DNA of 64,000 nucleotides from contig JZRA01000062.1 of the NCBI GenBank assembly GCA_001567485.1, positions 1-64,000 of the forward strand, written 5' to 3'. Numbering within the stretch: the first letter of the stretch is position 1; the number at the start of each line of letters is the position of its first letter. Positions 17,820 through 25,332 of the stretch are shown here, in pieces. This stretch comes from Chloroflexi bacterium OLB13 (GTDB taxonomy: Bacteria > Chloroflexota > Anaerolineae > Aggregatilineales > Phototrophicaceae). Under the pieces are notes generated by a model, which was not told the DNA's origin, ran no database searches, and saw nothing but the letters and a program-made list of their open reading frames with translations. A program made the position numbers and the translations under genes.

Positions 17820-17825
17820 TATAAT
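17820..17825 (+). promoter_or_regulatory. -10 box (TATAAT) of the coiled-coil gene
   Basis: A perfect TATAAT lies between the divergent dgt and coiled-coil genes. The transcript would start near 17832, which excludes starts farther upstream. No clear -35 is present. Confidence 0.5.
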
Positions 17826-17859
17826 CCGGCAGTTGTGCACGTTGAACGGGATGCAGTCA

Positions 17860-19077
17860 ATGGACATCCAGCAAGCCTTGCGTCTCATTGAATGGCTCGA
17901 CGAGGAGCGACGGCGCGACCGCACAACCATCGCTACGTTGGAGGAGCGGCTGGGCCAACAAAACGAGGCGGTCGCGAGTCTCACCCGGCGCCTCAACAGC
18001 CTCGAATCTGACCAGTCGGTGATTCGCTCCGACTACGTACCGACGACAGCGACCAATGAGGCGCTTGATCAGATGCGGCGCGACATGCGTCAGATGATTG
18101 AAGCGACCGAGACCAAGCGGCTCAACGCCGAACGCGAGGCGCAGCGCGTTGCTGATCTCAACCGCGAGCAGATCCTCCGTATCGTACGCGAATTGGACGA
18201 CAAGTCGGATCGTATCGCCCGCCAGACTGGCGAAATTCCGGCGTTTCAGCATGAGCGGGATCGCTTCGCCGGGCAGCTTGCCGATATGCAGCTGCGGCTC
18301 GAAGACCTCGGCAAGCGGCTCGAAGACCCCGACCGCCGTATCGCCTATCTCGAAGAACAGCGCCGGCAGGATGCGCGCCGAATCTCCGAGCTGGAGGCCC
18401 AGTTGATTGATCTGCGCAAGGGCCTTGACGCCGTGCGCCCGAAGATTGCCCTAATCGAAGACCTGTCGCTGCGCAATGAACGGCGAATTCAGGAGATCGC
18501 GAACACCGACCGCGAACGGCGCGAGCAGATTCAGCAGTTCATCGACCAGCAAACGCTGATGCTGCAAGAGCGCGATCAGGAGGTCGCCGCGTTGGTCAAG
18601 CGATTCGAGGAACACGACCGCGCGATGGAGCAGAATATCGCGCGCTTCGAGACGTGGTCTGAAGCCTACCGATCTATGCGTCAGATCATCGACGATTTCC
18701 ACCGCATCGGCGAGCGGCTCGAGCGTAGAATCAACGAAGTCGCGGAAATGCAGCGCCTCAGCGAAGATCGCTTCCGTCAGGAATGGAACGACTACCGCAC
18801 CGACGATCAGAAGCGCTGGAAGCAGTACACCCTCTCCAACGATGAGGTGTGGCGCCGTCACGACGAGGACTTCGCGGACTTCCTCAAGACCGTTCAGGCC
18901 ATCCAAGCCGAACTGGGGCCGCTTAACACGAGCGTTCAGCGCCTGTGGCAGCTTGAGCGTGAACGCGTCGCCCTCTACAGCGAGCGCACGCAAGACTTGC
19001 TCAAGCGATTCGACGTCGAGCCTGATTCCGAGGGGACGAACGGATCGGCGGTCGGGAGCCGCAACGGCCTCGGCTAA
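17860..19077 (+). CDS. Long coiled-coil protein of unknown function
   Basis: A protein of about 405 residues. The ATG at 17860 (MDIQQALRLIEWLDEERRRD) is preferred because GGGATG lies about nine bases upstream; ATG 17851 and TTG 17833 are in frame. Nearly the whole chain is helical and heptad-rich, with repeated RRI.E.E..L..L patterns such as YLEEQRRQDARRISELEAQL. There is no signal peptide, membrane helix or enzyme motif. The composition (Arg, Glu, Gln, Asp) suggests a filament-forming or scaffold protein. It converges on murA. I do not recognise a characterised family. Confidence 0.7.
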   Translation: MDIQQALRLIEWLDEERRRDRTTIATLEERLGQQNEAVASLTRRLNSLESDQSVIRSDYVPTTATNEALDQMRRDMRQMIEATETKRLNAEREAQRVADLNREQILRIVRELDDKSDRIARQTGEIPAFQHERDRFAGQLADMQLRLEDLGKRLEDPDRRIAYLEEQRRQDARRISELEAQLIDLRKGLDAVRPKIALIEDLSLRNERRIQEIANTDRERREQIQQFIDQQTLMLQERDQEVAALVKRFEEHDRAMEQNIARFETWSEAYRSMRQIIDDFHRIGERLERRINEVAEMQRLSEDRFRQEWNDYRTDDQKRWKQYTLSNDEVWRRHDEDFADFLKTVQAIQAELGPLNTSVQRLWQLERERVALYSERTQDLLKRFDVEPDSEGTNGSAVGSRNGLG

Positions 19078-19089
19078 CGATCAGCGGCG

Positions 19090-20421
19090 CTAGTGTTCAA
19101 CCGAGAAGACAGGCATTTCGCGCGTATCTTGCGGGCCTTCGTTTACGCGTTCGATTCGCGCTCCGAGTTCACGCAGCTTCTGCTCGACACGCTCATAGCC
19201 CCGGTCAATCTGCCGGACGTTGGCGATTCGCGTCGTCCCCGGCGCTGCGAGCGCCGCCAGCAAGATCGCCATACCGGCGCGGATGTCGGGGCTTGTGACT
19301 ATCGGAACCGCTGACAGCGCGGTCGGGCCTTGAACGAGCACTCGGTGCGGATCGCACAACGTGATACGTGCGCCCATCTGCACGAGTTTATCGGTGAAGA
19401 ATAGACGGCTTTCAAACATCCAATCGTGGAACATCACCGCGCCGCGGCTCTGCGTGGCGACCACGAGCGCAATGCTCATCAGGTCAGCAGGAAACGCGGG
19501 CCACGGCTGTGCTTTGATGATCGGGATGCGCCCCCCGAGATCAGGCGTGATCGTGAGGTTCTGCGATTCCGGGACGACAATGTCCTCCCCATCGACCGTC
19601 CAGTGCACGCCGAGGCGGCTGAACACCAGCTCGACCATCGACAGCACGTCCGGATCGGCGTCTACGATACGAATCGAGCCGCCGGTCAGCACGCTCGCGC
19701 CGATCCAACTCCCGACCTCCATGTAGTCAGCGCCGACCCGCACATCACAGCCGTGCAGGCGTTCAACGCCGTGGATCGTAAGCCGGTTCGAGCCGATTCC
19801 GTCGATCCGCGCCCCCATCGCCACCAGCATGTGACACAGGTTCTGCACATGCGGCTCACTCGCCGCGTTACTGATTTCGCTGACACCGTGAGCCGTGACA
19901 GCGGTCAAAATGGCGTTCTCAGTCGCCGTCACACTCGCTTCACTGAGTAGGATCACCGCACCGGTCAGCTTGTCCGCGGACATCGAAAACACGCCGCGTT
20001 CGTAATGCACGCTGGCGCCGAGCTTACGCAAGGCCGAAACGTGCGTGTCAAGCCGCCGTTCGCCGATCACGTCGCCACCGGGCATCGGCACGGTGATCGC
20101 CCCTGTGCGCGCCAGCATCGGCCCCGCGAACACGAAGCTGGTACGGATACGCTGCGCCAGCGCCGGGTCGAGCGTCTGCGACTTGATGTCAGCCGCGTGT
20201 ACACGCAATGTTGTCGTGTCCAGCCATTCGATATCGATTCCAAGCCGGCGCATGATCTCAAGCGTCACTCGGACATCGAGAATATCAGGCACGTTGCGGA
20301 GGATCACCGGTTCGTCGGTAAGCATGCATGCCGGCAGCATTTTCAGAATTGCGTTCTTATTTCCACCCGGGCGCACGGATCCCCGAAGCGGTACCCCACC
20401 CTCGATGATGAAGTGTTCCAT
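19090..20421 (-). CDS. murA: UDP-N-acetylglucosamine 1-carboxyvinyltransferase with Asp at the fosfomycin site
   Basis: A protein of 443 residues. It has IIEGGVPLRGSVRPGGNKN at the start (including the active Lys-Asn), MPGGDVIGERRLDTHV in the catalytic loop, and a C-terminal RAGMAILLAALAAPGTT. MurA transfers enolpyruvate from PEP to UDP-GlcNAc, the first committed step of peptidoglycan synthesis. The residue equal to Cys115 of E. coli is Asp117 (GGDxIG). In other bacteria with this Asp, fosfomycin cannot alkylate the enzyme. The gene diverges from the his operon promoter region. Confidence 0.95.
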   Translation of the reverse strand: MEHFIIEGGVPLRGSVRPGGNKNAILKMLPACMLTDEPVILRNVPDILDVRVTLEIMRRLGIDIEWLDTTTLRVHAADIKSQTLDPALAQRIRTSFVFAGPMLARTGAITVPMPGGDVIGERRLDTHVSALRKLGASVHYERGVFSMSADKLTGAVILLSEASVTATENAILTAVTAHGVSEISNAASEPHVQNLCHMLVAMGARIDGIGSNRLTIHGVERLHGCDVRVGADYMEVGSWIGASVLTGGSIRIVDADPDVLSMVELVFSRLGVHWTVDGEDIVVPESQNLTITPDLGGRIPIIKAQPWPAFPADLMSIALVVATQSRGAVMFHDWMFESRLFFTDKLVQMGARITLCDPHRVLVQGPTALSAVPIVTSPDIRAGMAILLAALAAPGTTRIANVRQIDRGYERVEQKLRELGARIERVNEGPQDTREMPVFSVEH

Positions 20422-20523
20422 CAGCCGATCGCCTTCAGCTAAACGTCATCTTCGCCGCGCTGCGAGCCGGACAACCGCCCGCCGCGCTGCGTGCACATCC
20501 GATGCTAACTGCCGCCGGCCGCG

Positions 20524-20552
20524 TTGACAAGCACGGGGTGCACCGATATACT
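20524..20552 (+). promoter_or_regulatory. his operon promoter (TTGACA-17-TATACT)
   Basis: A perfect -35 TTGACA (20524-20529), exactly 17 bases, then TATACT (20547-20552). Transcription is expected about seven bases later, at A20560, which is also the first base of the leader-peptide ATG. This is the best consensus promoter in the window. Confidence 0.75.
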
Positions 20553-20559
20553 TCCGCCC

Positions 20560-20613
20560 ATGATGACATACTGGACACATCACCACGGTCGCACCAACAA
20601 GGCTCCGCGTTGA
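20560..20613 (+). CDS. hisL: his operon leader peptide (17 codons, three consecutive His)
   Basis: The frame reads MMTYWTHHHGRTNKAPR then TGA. Three His codons (CAT CAC CAC) stand at 20578-20586. The predicted transcript starts at or next to the ATG, so the peptide would be translated from a leaderless mRNA; indeed no ribosome site is seen upstream. It lies 90 bases before hisH and is followed by antiterminator and terminator helices. Such a His-rich peptide is the sensor of classical his attenuation: ribosome stalling at His codons reports low charged tRNA-His. It has not been recognised by homology, only by its design and position. Confidence 0.75.
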   Translation: MMTYWTHHHGRTNKAPR

Positions 20614-20666
20614 ACTGAGTCCAGCTTTACCGTGTCCAAGAGGTATCGCCCGCGCAGTTCGACGCG
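20606..20666 (+). promoter_or_regulatory. Antiterminator of the his attenuator
   Basis: CGCGTTGAAC (20606-20615) can pair with GTTCGACGCG (20657-20666): ten pairs with one G-U. The 3' strand includes the terminator loop and the first half of its 3' arm, so this helix and the terminator exclude each other. The 5' strand spans the leader stop codon (20611-20613) and would be covered by a ribosome that finishes the peptide but free when a ribosome stalls at the His codons. Confidence 0.65.
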
Positions 20667-20680
20667 GGCGTTTCGTTTCT
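20647..20680 (+). terminator. Attenuator terminator upstream of hisH
   Basis: CGCCCGCG (20647-20654) pairs perfectly with CGCGGGCG (20663-20670), eight G-C pairs with an eight-base loop, followed by TTTCGTTTCT. It lies between the leader peptide and hisH. Confidence 0.7.
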
Positions 20681-20702
20681 CATAGCGGCAAGCGAGGTGT
20701 CT

Positions 20703-21329
20703 ATGCTGGCGGTGGTCGACTACGGCGCAGGCAATTTACGCAGCGTGATCCATGCGCTCCGCCATCTCGACGCGCACGACATCGAGATCGTGCGCGATCC
20801 AACTGCGCTCGACTCGGCGACCTCGATCATCCTGCCCGGTGTCGGCGCGTTTGGCGCGGGGATGCGCATCCTGAACGAGACCGGCCTCGCCGCCGCCGTG
20901 ATCGGCGCGGTTCGGCGCGGTGTGCCGTATCTGGGCATCTGTCTGGGAATGCAGTTCCTGTTCGACTCCTCCGACGAAATGGGAACACACAGCGGCCTTG
21001 GCTTATTGGAGGGACAGGTCACGCGGTTCTCCCCGACGCTCGGCCTGAAAATCCCGCACATGGGATGGAATCAGGTCGGTGTCGTGCGCGACTCCCCGAT
21101 CTTTCGCGATCTACCCGGCGCGCCCTATGCCTACTTCGTCCACAGCTACTACTGCGTGCCAACCCGCACGAGTGACATTACGGCGACCGTCGATTACGGC
21201 GGGGAGATTTGTGTCGCCGTCCAGCGCGATCACATCTTCGGTGTACAGTTTCACCCCGAAAAGAGTCAGACCACCGGACTCAAAGTGTTGTCGAACTTCC
21301 TGAACTTTGCACAAGGGGCCACCGCATGA
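20703..21329 (+). CDS. hisH: Imidazole glycerol phosphate synthase, glutaminase subunit
   Basis: A protein of 208 residues from the ATG at 20703 (MLAVVDYGAGNL), with GAGGTG just upstream; a GTG at 20697 is in frame. It is a class I glutamine amidotransferase with nucleophile Cys in YLGICLGMQFLF and the His-Glu pair in VQFHPEKSQTTG. It supplies ammonia to HisF for ring closure in histidine synthesis. It is the first structural gene after the attenuator. Its stop overlaps hisA (ATGA). Confidence 0.95.
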   Translation: MLAVVDYGAGNLRSVIHALRHLDAHDIEIVRDPTALDSATSIILPGVGAFGAGMRILNETGLAAAVIGAVRRGVPYLGICLGMQFLFDSSDEMGTHSGLGLLEGQVTRFSPTLGLKIPHMGWNQVGVVRDSPIFRDLPGAPYAYFVHSYYCVPTRTSDITATVDYGGEICVAVQRDHIFGVQFHPEKSQTTGLKVLSNFLNFAQGATA

Positions 21330-22045
21330 TTATCTACCCCGCGCTCGATCTCAAGTCGGGTCAGGTCGTCCGGCTCAAGGAAGGCATTGATGCGAACACG
21401 ACCGTCTTCAGCACCGATCCTGCACGCGTGGCGCAGGAGTTCGCGGATCGCGGAGCGCAGTGGCTGCACGTCGTTAACCTCGACGGTGCGTTCGCGCGGG
21501 CCAATGACAACCTGCGCGTGCTGAGACAGATCGCGGCGGTCGGGCTTCCTGTGCAGTTCGGCGGTGGGCTTCGCTCGCTTGCCGACATGACCACCGCGTT
21601 TGAACACGGCGCGGCGCGGGTCGTCCTCGGGACGGCGGCGGTGCGAAACCCCGAACTCGTCCGCGAAGCGGTTAACGTCTTCGGAGCGGATCGCGTGTGT
21701 GTCGGGCTAGACTCGCGGGACGGCAACGTGACCACGCACGGGTGGACGGAGCAGTCCGCGATGACTCCGGCAGAGCTGGGGCGTGCCGTAGCCACGGTAG
21801 GCGTTCGGCACGCGCTGTTTACCGACGTTTCACGGGACGGCATGCTCACCGGCGTGAACGTGGATGCGACAGCCGCGTTAGCGCATGACACAGGGCTGAG
21901 CGTGATCGCTTCGGGCGGTGTGAGTTCACTGGACGATATTCGGCGGCTTGCGGCCAGCGGCGTGATCGCCGGCGCGATCATCGGGATGGCGCTGTACACC
22001 GGCGCATTACGGCTTGAAGATGCGATACGAGAAGGAACAGCCTAG
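21326..22045 (+). CDS. hisA: ProFAR isomerase (1-(5-phosphoribosyl)-5-[(5-phosphoribosylamino)methylideneamino]imidazole-4-carboxamide isomerase)
   Basis: A protein of 239 residues starting at the ATG that overlaps the hisH stop. It is a (beta/alpha)8 barrel with catalytic Asp in [14 protein letters not shown] and the second Asp in [14 protein letters not shown]; phosphate is bound by FGGGLRS and IASGGVSS. It carries out the Amadori rearrangement in histidine synthesis. In some Actinobacteria the same enzyme (PriA) also serves tryptophan synthesis; this cannot be decided from sequence alone. hisF starts after a two-base gap. Confidence 0.93.
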   Translation: MIIYPALDLKSGQVVRLKEGIDANTTVFSTDPARVAQEFADRGAQWLHVVNLDGAFARANDNLRVLRQIAAVGLPVQFGGGLRSLADMTTAFEHGAARVVLGTAAVRNPELVREAVNVFGADRVCVGLDSRDGNVTTHGWTEQSAMTPAELGRAVATVGVRHALFTDVSRDGMLTGVNVDATAALAHDTGLSVIASGGVSSLDDIRRLAASGVIAGAIIGMALYTGALRLEDAIREGTA

Positions 22046-22047
22046 TT

Positions 22048-22815
22048 ATGTTGGCAAAGCGTATCATCCCGTGCCTCGATGTTCATAACGGGCGGGTGGT
22101 TAAAGGCATCAATTTCGTCAACCTTGTCGATGCCGGCGATCCGGTCGAGCAGGCCGCGTTCTATGATCGTGAAGGCGCTGATGAACTCGTATTTCTCGAC
22201 ATCACGGCCTCACACGAGGGCCGAGCAACCACGCTCGACATGGTGCGCCGAGTTGCAGATACGTTGTTCATCCCGTTCTGTGTCGGCGGGGGCATTCGCA
22301 CGATAGACGACATCCGCGATACCCTGCTTTCCGGCGCAGACAAGGTTTCGATCAACAGCGCCGCGGTGCGCACGCCGGACTTGATCGACGCAGGCGCGTG
22401 GGCCTTTGGGAGCCAGTGTATCGTCGTCGCCATCGACCCGAAGCACGTCGATGGCGAGTGGATCGTCCACATCAACGGCGGGCGCATCCCTACTCCGCTG
22501 CGGGCGGTCGAGTGGGCGAAAGAGTGCGAGTCACGCGGTGCGGGCGAGATTCTACTAACCAGCATGGATCGAGACGGGACAAAGGCGGGTTACGACCTCG
22601 AACTCACCGCGGCGGTCGCCGAGGCTGTGACGATCCCCGTGATCGCATCCGGCGGAGCGGGCAGCGCGGCGCACTTCGCAGAGGCATTGACGGCGGGCGG
22701 CGCCAATGCGGCACTGGCCGCGAGCTTGTTCCATTTCAACGAGCTGCGCATCGGTGACCTGAAGCGCTATCTTGATGAGCGCGGCGTGCCGGTGCGGATG
22801 ACGGGTTGGGGGTGA
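22048..22815 (+). CDS. hisF: Imidazole glycerol phosphate synthase, cyclase subunit
   Basis: A protein of 255 residues, the normal size. It has catalytic Asp in [15 protein letters not shown] and the second catalytic Asp in [18 protein letters not shown]. Phosphate sites are VGGGIRT and ASGGAGS. It uses ammonia from HisH to close the imidazole ring, giving IGP and AICAR. The gene lies two bases after hisA and one base before hisI. Confidence 0.97.
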   Translation: MLAKRIIPCLDVHNGRVVKGINFVNLVDAGDPVEQAAFYDREGADELVFLDITASHEGRATTLDMVRRVADTLFIPFCVGGGIRTIDDIRDTLLSGADKVSINSAAVRTPDLIDAGAWAFGSQCIVVAIDPKHVDGEWIVHINGGRIPTPLRAVEWAKECESRGAGEILLTSMDRDGTKAGYDLELTAAVAEAVTIPVIASGGAGSAAHFAEALTAGGANAALAASLFHFNELRIGDLKRYLDERGVPVRMTGWG

Positions 22816-22816
22816 A

Positions 22817-23167
22817 ATGAGCGTGGAAGCCGTAGGCATTGACCAGATTAAATGGGACACGAACGGACTCATCGTGGCCGTCGTGCAGGACGCCGCTACC
22901 AGACAAGTGCTGACCGTAGCCTACATGAACGCACAATCACTTCAGATGACGCTGTCGCTTGGTGAAACGGTGTTCTGGAGTCGGTCGCGTCAAGCCTTGT
23001 GGCACAAGGGCGAGACGAGTGGCAATAACCAGCGCGTCATCCAAGTTTCCGTGGATTGCGATGCGGACGCGCTGTTGATCGAGGTCGAACCCGCCGGGCC
23101 AGCTTGTCACACCGGCGAAACCTCATGTTTCCATCGTATTCTTCGAGAGGAAAGCTCCCGTGACTAG
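22817..23167 (+). CDS. hisI: Phosphoribosyl-AMP cyclohydrolase
   Basis: A protein of 116 residues. It has the family sequence [19 protein letters not shown] (here TVFWSRS) and the metal sites DCDADALL and [11 protein letters not shown] with conserved Cys. It opens the purine ring of phosphoribosyl-AMP, a zinc- and magnesium-dependent step. HisI and HisE are separate here, not fused; the hisE start overlaps the end of this gene by eight bases. Confidence 0.95.
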   Translation: MSVEAVGIDQIKWDTNGLIVAVVQDAATRQVLTVAYMNAQSLQMTLSLGETVFWSRSRQALWHKGETSGNNQRVIQVSVDCDADALLIEVEPAGPACHTGETSCFHRILREESSRD

Positions 23168-23447
23168 TATCCTGAACCAGCTTGAAACGCTCATCGCGGC
23201 CCGGCGGAGCCACCCCAAACAAGGCAGCTACACCAACGCCCTGATCGACGCGGGACTGCCCCGAATGGCTCAGAAGGTGGGCGAAGAAGCGGTGGAGGTC
23301 GTCGTCGCGGCGCTGGCGCAGGACAAGCCCCGCCAAGTCTCCGAGAGCGCCGACCTCCTCTATCATCTCCTCGTGATGTGGTCGGAACTGGACGTGAGCC
23401 TCGCCGATGTTGAGGCTGAACTCGCCCAGCGCCACAAGCCGGACTAG
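23160..23447 (+). CDS. hisE: Phosphoribosyl-ATP pyrophosphatase
   Basis: A protein of 95 residues with a GTG start that overlaps hisI. It is a MazG-like all-alpha NTP pyrophosphatase with the signature [14 protein letters not shown] and [13 protein letters not shown], and [12 protein letters not shown] earlier. It hydrolyses phosphoribosyl-ATP to phosphoribosyl-AMP. It is the last gene of this his cluster; hisG, hisD, hisB and hisC must lie elsewhere. The stop codon shares CTAG with the convergent DsbA-like gene. Confidence 0.93.
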   Translation: MTSILNQLETLIAARRSHPKQGSYTNALIDAGLPRMAQKVGEEAVEVVVAALAQDKPRQVSESADLLYHLLVMWSELDVSLADVEAELAQRHKPD

Positions 23448-24664
23448 CGGAGATAATCGTCGAAGCCGTCGTATCCCGTCCACGCGACCGCGTCTGCGTC
23501 TTCGAGGAAGGTCGCCAGCGCCTCGCTGGATAGATACTGCGCGCCGACTACAAGGCTGTCCTCGTTCAGCACCTCGTCGGGGGCGGTCAACACCATGACA
23601 ACCGTCGCGATGTCAGGGTAAATCATGTAGAGGATCGCGCTGCCATCTTCCGTGCCAAACCCGATGGCTTGCGCCGGATCTCCGAGATTTTCGACCACCT
23701 CGCCAAGCCCGTAGTCAGAGATGTCGACCAGCGATATTACGTCGACCGCGCCTTCCGCATTGGCGATGATGTAGTTCGGTTCGTTGAGCCGGCTGTCGAA
23801 CCGGCGCCATGTCAACGCATCCAGCTCACCTGCCGACGTCTCGGTGATCTCCACGTGCTGGCGATCCTGACGGATGATCTCAAGCGCGTCGGTCAGCAGC
23901 GTTTCCCCCGGCACGATCCCACGCCAGCACGGATTCGCGCACGCCGCATCTTCCGTCACAAGGCTCGCCAAGAGCGGCGACGGCACCATCACCAGCGACG
24001 ACACATCCTCCGCTTCGATGATTTCCGTCAGCAGATTAAGGGGCAAACCGCCGCGGTTGAAGATCTGGTCGCGCAGGAACGGCCACCCCAGCGTGCCATC
24101 CTCAAGCCGGACAGCAGTTGCAGGTGTCCCGCTGACGCCGAGCGACGCGCCAAGCTCAAGGTCGGTGACATACTGAGCGGCATCGGCAGCACACGCATCC
24201 AGCTTTTCAACGTCCAGACCGAGCGTCTCCGCGAGCGTTTCCGGCGTATCCGGCCCAACCTCTCCCGCATGCGCGAGGTTGTACAGCATGTCGTGCGCAG
24301 GCCAGAACGCGCCGTCCCGCTGCACTTCGACGCATTCCGCCCACTGCGCCGTCAGCGCCGAATACGTCGGGTTGACAATCGGATACAGCCGGTACTCAAG
24401 CCGAGCTTGGCCGTCCCGAACGAACGTGTCGATGAATTCGTGCGTCGTCTCGACATACGTCTGGCAGTGCGGACACATAAAGTCGGCGAACACAACGACC
24501 GTCACAGGGGCATCAGGGCTTCCGAGGACAAAGCCTCCATCTTCCGCCCGCGAGGTCTCGATGCCCTCATAGAAGGCGAAGGGATCATCTTCCTGCGCCA
24601 CGACACCCGTAGAGACGAACACTACTGCTAGAACAATCGAAACAGTCCATCTCAGCCTGCGCAT
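23444..24664 (-). CDS. Secreted DsbA-family thioredoxin-fold protein with extra C-terminal domain
   Basis: A protein of about 406 residues. Signal peptide MRRLRWTVSIVLAVVFVSTGVVA is preceded by GAGAGG; ATG 24664 gives the best spacing, while ATG 24670 and GTG 24673 are in frame. The DsbA-like domain has VVVFADFMCPHCQTY with the CPHC active site near residue 63, and the cis-Pro region GVSGTPATAV. A second domain of about 180 residues follows, with CANPCWRGIVPGETL, of unknown function. It probably acts outside the membrane in disulfide exchange. Confidence 0.8.
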   Translation of the reverse strand: MRRLRWTVSIVLAVVFVSTGVVAQEDDPFAFYEGIETSRAEDGGFVLGSPDAPVTVVVFADFMCPHCQTYVETTHEFIDTFVRDGQARLEYRLYPIVNPTYSALTAQWAECVEVQRDGAFWPAHDMLYNLAHAGEVGPDTPETLAETLGLDVEKLDACAADAAQYVTDLELGASLGVSGTPATAVRLEDGTLGWPFLRDQIFNRGGLPLNLLTEIIEAEDVSSLVMVPSPLLASLVTEDAACANPCWRGIVPGETLLTDALEIIRQDRQHVEITETSAGELDALTWRRFDSRLNEPNYIIANAEGAVDVISLVDISDYGLGEVVENLGDPAQAIGFGTEDGSAILYMIYPDIATVVMVLTAPDEVLNEDSLVVGAQYLSSEALATFLEDADAVAWTGYDGFDDYLR

Positions 24665-24757
24665 TGTCATCACCTCTCAGTGGATTCATCCCGTGATCAA
24701 ATTCAAGTCGAAGCCCGAAGTATACCCTGAGACCCACCGTATGCCCCTGCAACGCGG

Positions 24758-24763
24758 TACAAT
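24758..24763 (+). promoter_or_regulatory. -10 box (TACAAT) of the thioesterase gene
   Basis: TACAAT lies 36 bases before the ATG at 24799, which has the ribosome site AGGGGA. No -35 is recognised. Confidence 0.4.
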
Positions 24764-24798
24764 TTGCCCGATGCTTCGATGATGTTCAGGGGACACTA

Positions 24799-25227
24799 AT
24801 GCTGCCGACCGATCGCTTTGTCGCTGAGACGGTTCTATGGGTCAGATATGCCGAGACGGATGCGATGCGGATCGTCCATCACAGCCAGTATCTCGTATAC
24901 TTCGAAGAGGCGCGCAGCGAGTACATGCGCCAGCGCGGTGAGAACTATGCCCGTTTCGAAGAAGACGGTTTCAACTTGGCGGTGACTGAGGCCCACGTTC
25001 GGTATGCGCGCCCGGCGGTCTATGGTCAGCAAATCCGCGTGCGCTGCTGGATCGCCGAAGTCCAGAGCCGGGGCATGCGTTTCGGGTATCAACTGACCCA
25101 CGCAGACACCGGGGACGTACACGCGACGGGCGAAACGCGTCATATCTGCGTCAAACGGGATGGCGGCGTCGCGCTGATTCCACCCCGCTGGCGCGACTGG
25201 GCATCCGCTAGCACCGCGCCGGAGTAG
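24799..25227 (+). CDS. Acyl-CoA thioesterase, hot-dog fold (YbgC/4-hydroxybenzoyl-CoA type)
   Basis: A protein of 142 residues. The active-site segment RYAETDAMRIVHHSQYLVYFEEAR matches the YbgC/FadM pattern, with the catalytic Asp in ETDAMRIVHH. It would hydrolyse an acyl-CoA thioester; chain length cannot be read from the sequence. The acyl-CoA ligase gene follows on the same strand, which suggests a shared role in fatty-acid handling. Confidence 0.85.
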   Translation: MLPTDRFVAETVLWVRYAETDAMRIVHHSQYLVYFEEARSEYMRQRGENYARFEEDGFNLAVTEAHVRYARPAVYGQQIRVRCWIAEVQSRGMRFGYQLTHADTGDVHATGETRHICVKRDGGVALIPPRWRDWASASTAPE

Positions 25228-25239
25228 TCCGTGAGTCGT

Positions 25240-25267
25240 TTGCGCGCGGTGTCAATTGGCCTATACT
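25240..25267 (+). promoter_or_regulatory. Possible promoter of the acyl-CoA ligase gene
   Basis: TATACT (25262-25267) with TTGCGC (25240-25245) 16 bases upstream. The ligase ATG is at 25333, so the leader would be about 60 bases. Confidence 0.35.
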
Positions 25268-25332
25268 CTGTGCATAAATACAGGCGGGGTTCTTGCGCCA
25301 TCAACACGAGAGAAACGGAGTTTGTAATACGT

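Noticed and set aside
23669..24631. Open frame of 320 codons on the plus strand
   Set aside because: Antisense to the DsbA-like gene, which has a signal peptide and CPHC motif.
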